From assembly GCF_029873635.1 (NCBI RefSeq), contig NC_080426.1:50358093-50422092 (forward strand): a stretch of DNA of 64,000 nt, in the 5' to 3' direction. The notes under the pieces were generated by a model that saw only the letters and a program-made list of their open reading frames with translations, was not told where the DNA came from and ran no database searches. The translations under genes were made by a program, and so were the position numbers. Of this stretch, positions 55,797 through 64,000 are shown piece after piece. The stretch's first letter is position 1; every line of letters begins with the position of its first letter. Source of the DNA: Malania oleifera (taxonomy: Eukaryota; Streptophyta; Magnoliopsida; Santalales; Ximeniaceae).

Positions 55797-58378
55797 TATA
55801 ACAACTCAACCCTCTATGTGGGCCCGGAGTGCTACTAATCCATTCATTTACTTGATAATCCACATTCTAATATCATGTACGCAGCAGAAAACATAAATAT
55901 AATCTCCACAAATATAGTCTATTTCTATCTATAATCCAAAATAACAATTCATCATTTGTATTCTCATATATACACATGTCTCCAAAAACATTCAGTATTC
56001 ACAAACACCAGTATATTTCACAACCATCCATATCTTAAAAGACTTAACACTTTAAACATAAAACATAACTTACATACAACCCAAAATATCAGCTAAGTAT
56101 ATGCCCTTTCTTTTCTATATCCCAAAAATGCTATATCCAACTCGAACTCTCTAAACTCAACCTCGTGGAGGTCCTGAAAAAGATTAGTTCATATTCGGGT
56201 GAGACACATCTCAATAAGTGAAGAAACATTATATTAAAACAATGTGTGGCTGACATGAAGTTTGTAAATAACATAAGTATACATTTTCATCATTTGCAAA
56301 TCATTAGCATAATTTCCGAAAGCATTTCCTGTTCCTAATCAAACACATGCAAGACATTTTACCCACGAGATACCCAAGGATAGGGGTGATTACCCACCCA
56401 TACAAGTAGCACCCATTTGCTCTGATACTTTAGGTAACCCAAATGTCACAACTGAAGCATACCAGAGCACTCACCTTACTCAGTAAGCCCCTAGGTAGTG
56501 ATGTAAGCTCGTACTCACATAATTCATACAAAGGTTTACCGGCAAAGACCCCGAGAATAAGGAAATCTACCCGCCCATACAAATAGTTTCCCTCTACCCT
56601 AGCACGTTATGCAACCTAGTGCCACACTTGATACTTACCAGAGCACTCGCCTTTCTCAACAAGCCCTCGGGCGAAGAGTTTGCCCCAACCAAACGTAACA
56701 TGCTCTACTAGCATACATACAGATAATACCATAATACATTATTCTGCTTGTCGTTATCCTATAATTCTTGAATGTTCATGTTCTTAGCTTAAACATTTCA
56801 TAGCATTTCACTTTACGTGGCTCATTCCATTTCACATTGTTCACATTTCATATTTCCTTATCATTCTCATTGTCTTTTAATTACAACAACTCCCTTTTGG
56901 CTATTATTTCTACAGCTCCCTTTTGGCTGTCATTAACATGATCTACAGTTCCCTTTTGGCTGTCATTAGCATAATCCACAACACCCTTTTGGCTGTCATA
57001 AGTATAATCCACAACACCCTTTTGGTTATCATAAATGTGATCCACAGCTCTCTTTTGGCTGGCGTAAACATGATTTACATTAACAAACACATGCGTCATA
57101 TTCCATATAACATTCATTTCAGTGCATTTTCTATATAACATGCATCTCATACATATAAAATAGTCCCATACAAGGTTCAATTTACTCATGCCACACTATT
57201 CAGCAGTAAAACTCATTTATATGTATTCCCCGTAAAATAAGCCAACTTGCATTTAACATTGATATACTCAAAATATACCTTTATTATCTTACATAATTAT
57301 CTTGAAAATATCTTTCACTTTTATCAGTTCATTTTCGCATATACGTATCTAATAAACAGCCATAAATTCGGAAAACATAATTTAAAAGGTTGACATTTTA
57401 AACCCATACCAAAACATATACACGTATATATAGCACAATTCAATTTTCATTAAATTTATAAAAATTTTAATTTAATATATATTTTCCCCCTTACCTAGTT
57501 TCTTGAACTACACCAACAGGGACCCCAAAAAGATGCCTGCAGCGCTCATCTAGACCCTAAAATAAAAATCCTAGTTCCATTAAATAAACTTTAAATAAAA
57601 TACTATTTTAATATTTCCTAAGCCCATAAATTTCAAATAAATAATTATACCCTCAAATATAACCAATTTACTTAATTTCCCAAATCCCACTCTCGCTTTG
57701 GAGTGAGGTTTAGGAAACCCAAATTGGAAATTTACTCCAACCAAAATGACGACGATCGCGACAAGGACCCCGTGGTGGTGTTTGATCGTTGATTTAATAG
57801 AAAATTTAAGGAGAAATTGAGAAAATAGGGAAAAGTTAGTGGTGCCGAAGCCATTCCTACGACAAATATGCTCTGGTAGAAATGTCGGTGGTGGAGCTAG
57901 GAACCCAATAGTACCTTCTGTTTCCCAATCGACCGAATATCCATCGATAAATAGAGGAGAAAGAGGAGGAAGATGAAGGAGAGAGACGAAGAGTGAGAGA
58001 CTGAAGAGAGGCGCAGGGGCGAGAGTTCTAGAGAAACAGAAAGATGAAATTGAAATTTCAGTTGCAATCTGACTTTGGATTGCATTAGGATTGCATTTAA
58101 TACACTTTAAATATTATATTCGTATTATATTATTACATTAGTATTATATATCCCATCTTCTAATTCACATATCTTAATTGAACTATTACTTCATTATCTT
58201 ATTTAATTAATTTAGTTTAACGATATATAATTAATTAATTAATTAATTTTTTTTCATACTATTCCTTTTTATTTGTTTAATTAATTAATTAATTCAATAT
58301 TGTTTAATTAATTAATTTATTAATAGAATTATTGTTTTCCTAATTATTTAAATCATTTTAATTTTCCAAGTCTTTACA
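55797..58378 (-). mobile_element. Gypsy solo LTR, 2.58 kb, TSD ACTAC, inside LINE
   Basis: The flanks ACTAC (55792-55796 and 58379-58383) are identical. Plus-strand ends are TATAACAACTC (mutated TG) and TCTTTACA. Internal blocks match the minus-strand gypsy LTRs: GGTGAGACACATCTCAATAAG, AATGTGTGGCTGACATGA, CTCAGTAAGCCC and CTCGGGCGAAGAG. The CT-rich leader on the minus strand (about 58030-57950) is present, but no GTCGAC array is seen upstream. No internal region, hence solo. Confidence 0.88.
56892..57060. repeat. 33-bp minisatellite inside solo LTR
   Basis: CTTTTGGC anchors fall at about 56892, 56918, 56951, 56984, 57017 and 57050; the last five are exactly 33 bp apart. On the minus strand the unit reads as an 11-residue DSQKGxVDxxN repeat, but it lies in the upstream half of an LTR with no start context, so coding is unlikely. 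Confidence 0.9.
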
Positions 58379-58383
58379 ACTAC

Positions 58384-59529
58384 CCATTTATTAAGCTGGA
58401 TTTCTATCAAGCTTTTACCACCAATTTGATCCAGCAGTTTGTCCTTGATCTCGATCAGTTTCTTGATTAATGGGGAGTCTTCATGCTTGGCCGAAGCATC
58501 CTAGAAGCAGCCCCCTCTAAGACAAACATGATTTATCCATTTGGACCACAAAGAGTCCTTTTTGTCCTGTAGATTCCATAAAGTTCTGGTGAGCAGTGCA
58601 GCATTCCAGCTTTTAATGTCCATAACTCCAAGCCCTCCTTCCTTCTTTGGTAAACAAACCTCCCTCCAGGCAACAAGGGGTCTTCTCCTACCAACCCAAA
58701 GAGAGGCTCTACATAGTTTAACCACTTGATTGATCACTGCTTTATGGATGGGAAAGATAAACAGCCAGAAACACTCTACTCCCTGAACTAGTGAATTTAG
58801 TAGCTCCAATTTCCCAGCATATGACAGAGTCTATCTTGGCCAAGAGCTAATCATATTACCAATCTTACAAATAAGGGGAGAAAAATGTGCTACATTCAAC
58901 CTTGTCAAGGCCAATGGAATGCCCAGGCAATGGAAAGGAAGGTCCCCACATGGAAAACTAAACAACCTCAAAATCTCATCACGATCACTGTCTGTTATAC
59001 CTGCACACTAAATATTAGACTTCAACATACTAGCCTTCAGCCTAGAGCACTCTAAAAATAAATCAATGCACTTCATTATCTTATTAACAGATAAGACGTC
59101 TCCCTTGGAAAATAGAATCAGATCATCTGCAAATGCTAGATGGGAAATCTTTAGTTCAACACATTTCAGGTGGAATTTGAAATTAGGATTGTTTTTCAGA
59201 GATTTCAGAATTATAGATAGGTACTCCATACATATTACAAACAAAAGTGGAGATAAAGGGTCCCCCTGTCTAAGACCCTCCCTACCCTCAAAGAAACCAT
59301 ACAACCCTCCATTGATGGATATAGAATATAATGTGGTGCCAATACATTGCATGATCCATCTTATCATAATCTTTGGGAATTTCAACTGTTCTAGCATATC
59401 CCTAAGGAAATCCCATGACACTGAATTGTAGGCCTTCTTTAAATCAATCTTGATCATACATTTAGGGGAAATCCTCTTCCTCGTATATTTCCTCACCAGT
59501 TACTGGACTAGGAAGATGTTTTCAATCAT
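58384..59529 (-). pseudogene. LINE ORF2 reverse transcriptase segment
   Basis: The minus-strand frame 59496-59008 holds the RT core: CMIKIDLKKAYNSVSWDFL, GLRQGDPLSPLLF and the active-site box LAFADDLILFS (Asp-Asp kept). After a stop, 58809-58501 holds the downstream thumb-like region (RRRPLVAWREVCLPKKEGG, LGVMDIKSWNAALL). Stops outside the RT core make it inactive. Confidence 0.85.
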
Positions 59530-59542
59530 GTACCCACCTTCG

Positions 59543-60336
59543 TTTTTATTGTAGGATAAGATTGTTGCCGAGGTTTCCTTGTGGAGTTCTATGTTGGGAG
59601 GTTTTAAAAGCGATCACAAAGGTATTGGGGATTTAGGCTTAACAAATATGTCAAGAATTATTGGATTCTTAGTTGTCGTGGTATTGCTAATATAATTCCC
59701 TACTGTGAAGTCTAATGTACTGCTTGAGCATTCCTTTCTTTTAAAGTTTATAGTTACATTCTAGATGAAGGACCTTATTTAATTGGCCAAAATGCAAAAC
59801 TGAGTATGCGTTTATTGTGAGTACTCAGTAGGAATATGTTCTGTGGTGATTCCAATAAATAAATAATGATAATTATTAGTTAAATAATATAATATAATAT
59901 AATAATATAATATTATAATAATAATATATTTCGTCTTACTGAAAGGTGTCTCACCCCATCGAAATATCAACTTTTTAGGGCCTTTAGAGAGTTGAGCCTA
60001 GGAGCTCTAGGGCGGGACTTAGACAATCTCGCCAAGGGTGAGTGTGGGCAGGATAATGTTTTGTTTATGTTAGATGTTTTTTGGACATTTTGGGGTGGAC
60101 ACATGTTTATTTTGGGACTTGTTGATGCCAAGGTTGGGTTAGCTCTCTGGTAGTTATGGCTGTAGAAAAATACTTTGCTTCCGTTGTTTATCAATTAAAT
60201 TATAGACAATGATATTTTGGACCCCATTGGGTCCTTAATAATTTTACAAATAAGTTTTAAGGGCATGTGTTTGTGAATGATGTGGATATGATATAGGATT
60301 TTATGAATCTTATGTATTTGTTTTCGGAGCATTACA
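59543..60336 (+). mobile_element. Truncated gypsy LTR, 3' part
   Basis: The right portion carries the group's TCTTACTGAAAGGTGTCTCACC block (59933-59954), matching TCTTACTGAGAGGTATCTCACC at 47309 in the plus-strand LTR. It ends GGAGCATTACA at 60336, next to the primer site. No clear TG start was found, and the boundary with the unrelated left part (before about 59830) is uncertain. Confidence 0.55.
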
Positions 60337-60340
60337 ATTC

Positions 60341-60353
60341 TAGTATTAGAGCC
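60341..60353 (+). other. Primer-binding site (decayed)
   Basis: TAGTATTAGAGCC, a mutated form of TGGTATCAGAGCC, sits four bases after the LTR end. Confidence 0.65.
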
Positions 60354-60747
60354 TAGGTTGCTAGGTTCTACAGACTATAGTAGAATATACTACCAGAGTA
60401 TAGGCATGGGTTAAGGAAAGGATAGGAAAGGGGTATTAGGTTTTGTCTTACAGTCTGGAGGCAAGAATTTCATGACGATTTTTTGTGATTTTCCTAAGGC
60501 GACGGTTTCACGAAAATTATGACATACCATCAATGGTTCTATTTCTGACCAGTAAGATTGAAACCTGAGATTGGGAATTTGGAGGGTTATTAGTTTATTA
60601 TTTGGAGAAAGTCTAAGTATTTTAGTATGAGAGTGTAGTGAATTTTATGATTGTAGTGAATTGATGGTATGGGTCTTGTTCCAGTAGTAGGGTTCTAATA
60701 AAAGTATTTATTGTACTATTTTTAGAATGGATCACTGAGATAAGAAC

Positions 60748-61870
60748 ATGGACGCTGGAGGGGATAATGACTTAGGGGCTTCTAGTGAGGATGACATTGA
60801 TACCTCCACATTGCTGTGAGGTTTAACTCGATAGGTTAGAGCAGAGATGAGGTGAGACTTTAGAGGTCAAGATGGGCCACCCGCAGACCAGGGCTACTCT
60901 ATTGAGCAGTTTATTTGGATAAATCCCCCGACATTTGCGGGATGAGCTGACCCGATAGCTATAGAGGACTAGGAGCAGGAGTTGGAGGAGATATTGATTG
61001 TCCTACGCTGCACAGAGGAACAGAGGGTACAGTATGCCACTTTTAAGTTAGTTGAAGAGGCTAAGCGATGGTAGCGAGTCGTAAAGCTAGTCGAGAAATA
61101 GAGGCTAGGACATGTAGCTCTGACTTGGGGTCATTTTAAAGAAATATTCTTTGATAGATACTTCCCCACTTCCGCCGGGGATGCGAAATCAGAGGAGTTC
61201 ATGAATTTGACTCAGGGTCACTTGATCGTACAACAGTACGCAGCCAAGTTCGTGGAGTTGTCTTGCTTTGCCCCCTACATGGTCCTAGATAAGCCAAAGA
61301 AAGCACAGAGGTTTGAGATAAGGGATCTACAAGCATATAGTGGCATTCCAAGTTCAGGTTTTCTCAAAGCTGGTGGATAAAGCCACGGTTTTGGAGACCA
61401 GTCTGTAGGGGAGTGTGGGGATGGCAAATTAGAGGAAGAGGCCCATGCCTCCAGGTTTTCAAGCCGGTCTAAGTCAGGGTCCGTGGAGGAAGAACAATAA
61501 TAGTGTGGGCTAGAGACCAGCAATGGGGAATTAAGTGGGACCAGGTGATCTGTCATGCCCTCCATGCCCCAAGTGTAACAGAAGGCATGAGGGGAGATGC
61601 CAAAGGGAAATGAGGACTTGCTATTTGTGTAGCAAACCCGGCCACCTTGCACAGGAATGTCGGGCACCGCCAATCAATGCTATCCCCATTAGCCAGTTTT
61701 GGGGAGATGGTCAAGCATCCCGAGGCGGGCAGCAGAGGAACATTGCCCCGGCACGGGTCTATTCTCTGACGTTGGGAGAGGCAGAAAAGGCAAATGACGT
61801 GGTGATAGGTAATATTTCAATTATGTCAAATAAAGTCGTTGTTTTGTTTGATTCAGGGGTACACATTCCT
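60748..61870 (+). pseudogene. Ty3-gypsy gag, broken
   Basis: It starts near 60748 (MDAGGDND). The retrotransposon gag domain follows in pieces with stops (RCTEEQRVQYATFKL.EEAKRW, then [19 protein letters not shown] and [18 protein letters not shown], about 61005-61255). The frame 61535-61876 has CPKCNRRHEGRC and a classic CCHC knuckle CYLCSKPGHLAQEC. It runs into the protease start LFDSG at about 61847, where a one-base shift breaks the frame. Inactive. It would encode the capsid and RNA-binding parts. Confidence 0.88.
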
Positions 61871-62960
61871 TCATAGCACGAGAGTTTATCAAAATATGTG
61901 GGATGGAAACACATCCTTTGGATGTTGATCTATCGGTGGCCATAGCGAAGAGGACCGTGGTAGTGTGTATAAGGATTCTTAAAGGTTATCTAATCAATAT
62001 ACTGGGGAGAACACTGCTGGCCAATCTAGTGGTTTTTGACATGCACAATTTTGATATAATTCTAGGGATGGACTGGATAACATCCAACTATGCCAATTTT
62101 GATTGTTATAAGAAAAAAGTAGTGTTCAAACCTCCCGAGGAGGTGGAGTACATATTCGTAGGGATGTATGTGCATGCTTCGCCACCAATTCTATTAGCTA
62201 TACAAGCTAAAAGGCTACTCCTGGATGGATATCAGGGGTACCTAGCTTGTGTAAAAGAAGCACTAGAGAGAGAATCAAGATTTGAGGATATCCCGATAGT
62301 AAGGGAATTTCCTTATGTGTTTTTGGAGGATTTGCCGGGGTTACCTCCCGAGCATGAGGTGGAGTTTGCTATCGACTTATCCCAGAGGACAACGCCGATT
62401 TCTAAGGCTTCATACAAAATGACTCTAGTAGAGTTGAAAGAATTAAAAGAACAGTTACAAAAGTTGTTGAACAAGGGGTTTATCAGGCCAAGTGTATCAC
62501 CCTGGGGCGCATCAGTGTTGTTCGTTAAAAAGAAGGACGGGTCGATGAGGATGTGCATTGACTATCAAGAAATAAATAAAGTAACAGTTATGAACAAGTA
62601 TCCACTTCCTCGTATAGATGATATGTTTGACCAACTTCAGGGATCACAGGTGTTCTCTAAGATTGATCTTTGATCCAGGTACCATCAGGTGAGAGTTAAG
62701 GCAGAGGATGTACCTAAACTGCGTTCTGAACTCGGTATGGCCATTATAAATTTTTAGTTATGCCCTTTGGATTGACTAATGCCCCTGTTGCATTTATGGA
62801 CCTCATGGACAGAGTATTTCATGAATATTTGGATCAGTTCGTAGTGGTGTTTATTGACAATATTCTAGTATATTCAAAGAGTCATGAGAAGCACGAGGAT
62901 AATTTGAGGGATGGTACTTTAGGTGTTGAGAGAAAGGAGGTTGTACTCTAAATTCAAGAA
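61840..62960 (+). pseudogene. Ty3-gypsy protease and reverse transcriptase, broken
   Basis: LFDSG (protease active-site type) is followed after a frameshift by the frame 61903-62673. That frame contains the protease C-terminal part ([15 protein letters not shown]) and RT up to [42 protein letters not shown] and the [14 protein letters not shown] motif. A stop and a frameshift follow. The frame at 62760 resumes with [16 protein letters not shown] and [10 protein letters not shown]; the expected FIDDILVYS has Asp changed to Asn, removing a catalytic metal ligand. Confidence 0.92.
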
Positions 62961-63199
62961 GTGTGAGTTGTAGTTAGAGCAAGTTGCATTCCTCTAGCAC
63001 ATGATATCTAGGGGTGGTATTTCTATGGACCTGAGTAAGATAAAGGTAGTGGTGGACTGGGTAAGATGTCCACAAGATCATGAGTTTCTTGGGATTGACA
63101 GGATATTACGTAGAGGGTTTTTCCAAGTTGTCTGGCCCTATGACAAAGTTGACCAGGAAGAATATAAGATATGAGTGGATAGATGAATGCGAGTAAAGT

Positions 63200-63640
63200 T
63201 TTCAGGAATTAAAGCAGCGACTCGTCACTGCACCGGTATTGACCATTCCTTTAGGAGAAGGGGGTTTTGTTACTTATAGTGATGCGTCCAGGAAAGGGCT
63301 TGGGTCCGTGCTAATGCAACGAGAGAAAGTAATTGCGTATGCTTCTCGGCAACTCAAGGAGTACGAGCAGAATTACCCAATGCATGATTCAAAGTTAGCA
63401 ACGATGGTTTTTGCATTAAAAATTTGGAGACATTATTTATATAAGGAAAGATGTAAAATATTCACAGACCACAAAAGCCTGAAATACTTCTTCACCCAAA
63501 AGGAATTGAATATGAGACAAAGGAGATGACTTGAATTAATTAAATACTATGACTGCACCATTAATTACCACCCAGGAAAAGCTAATGTGGTAGCTGATGC
63601 TTTGAGTCGGAAGTTAGGGAACACGTTAGTCTCGGTGATA
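63200..63640 (+). pseudogene. Ty3-gypsy RNase H domain
   Basis: The frame 63239-63529 has [34 protein letters not shown] and [11 protein letters not shown]. After a stop (TGA at about 63528) come a YYDCTINYHPGKANVVADAL-type end and SRK. It is the normal continuation after RT; the gap 62960-63200 is a frameshifted connection region. Confidence 0.9.
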
Positions 63641-64000
63641 GTAGCTCAATATCAAATCAGAATGGATTTGGAAATATTTGGTGTGGAGATAGTAGAAGGA
63701 AATCACCAGGTGATCATTTTTAGTTTGGTAATCCAACTGACCCTACTGGAATAGATTAAAGTGGCACAAATGACAGATGCAGAACTAGTGAAAATTAAGG
63801 GTAAGGTATAGAGGGGATCGGAAACAGATTTTAATATCTCAGATGATGTGATTCTCATATTTCAAACCAAGCTTTGTGTACCAAATGACGTGACTCACTC
63901 TAAAAATGAGCAGCTCGGAAGCTATCCCAAGTATAGGAGTTCTATCATGTAATATTTAGCCCAAAGGCTAGATTGTCTCCTTAGGGAATGCAATTTAATC
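63641..64000 (+). pseudogene. Start of gypsy integrase, broken, runs off window
   Basis: Decayed frames with DFNISDDVILIFQTKLCVPN correspond to the stretch before the integrase zinc domain. The HHCC motif itself is not readable before the window ends. Confidence 0.6.

Larger units (their letters stand above)
55041..59542 (-). mobile_element. 5'-truncated L1-type LINE with TSD, interrupted by a solo LTR
   Basis: Flanks GTACCCACCTTTG (55041-55053) and GTACCCACCTTCG (59530-59542) are a 13-bp target duplication with one change. The 3' end is a T run (poly(A) on the minus strand) at 55052-55070. It keeps only ORF2 from just before the first RT motif onward, so it is 5' truncated. The solo LTR at 55797-58378 lies within it. 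Confidence 0.9.

Noticed and set aside
56881-57189. Protein made of 11-residue repeats
   Set aside because: The frame is a by-product of a 33-bp minisatellite inside an LTR, with no promoter or start context.

Overview
The window looks like nuclear DNA of a dicot plant with a large, repeat-rich genome. Its genes have long introns with GT-AG borders, and the rest is mostly layered transposable elements: Ty3-gypsy, Ty1-copia, L1-type LINE, hAT-type and probably Helitron. A plastid-derived tRNA-Gly relic is also present. The species cannot be named from the sequence.

Two genes look intact, and they are convergent. (1) Plus strand, 11400-28108: a 14-exon glycosyltransferase gene. All splice phases close to give a 1036-residue, probably Golgi type II membrane protein of the GT4/'glycosyl transferase family 1' clade (similar to Arabidopsis At4g01210/At5g04480). 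(2) Minus strand, 41325-30057: FCF1/UTP24, the PIN-domain nuclease of the small-subunit processome. It has 9 exons and 198 residues, and its fourth intron is about 8.9 kb. Most non-coding length in both genes is inserted elements, several with readable target-site duplications (TSDs).

Layout: 1-3009, end of a fold-back element with a GGTCGACC array. 3010-6346, minus-strand Ty3-gypsy leader, primer site and LTR, then another LTR piece. 6347-10740, AT-rich repeats with a possible Helitron end. 10741-28108, glycosyltransferase gene. 28109-30056, spacer. 30057-41325, FCF1 with a broken gypsy element, a hAT element carrying a solo LTR, a LINE tail and the plastid tRNA relic in intron 4. 41326-44000, FCF1 upstream region. 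44000-45675, minus-strand Ty1-copia remnant. 45676-50155, plus-strand gypsy LTR and leader. 50156-54712, one LTR split by another gypsy end. 55041-59542, a 5'-truncated LINE with its TSD, split by a solo LTR that has its own TSD. 59543-64000, plus-strand gypsy gag-pol, frameshifted, running off the window.

The most unusual pattern concerns the minus-strand elements. Arrays of short palindromes, mostly centred on GTCGAC, lie just upstream of a likely TATA box at five places. The outer palindrome differs between places (GGTCGACC, TCGTCGACGA, ACCGTCGAYGGT, AATCGNCGNCGATT), but the order array, TATA box, CT-rich leader recurs in four of the five. This looks like a shared promoter design in LTRs.
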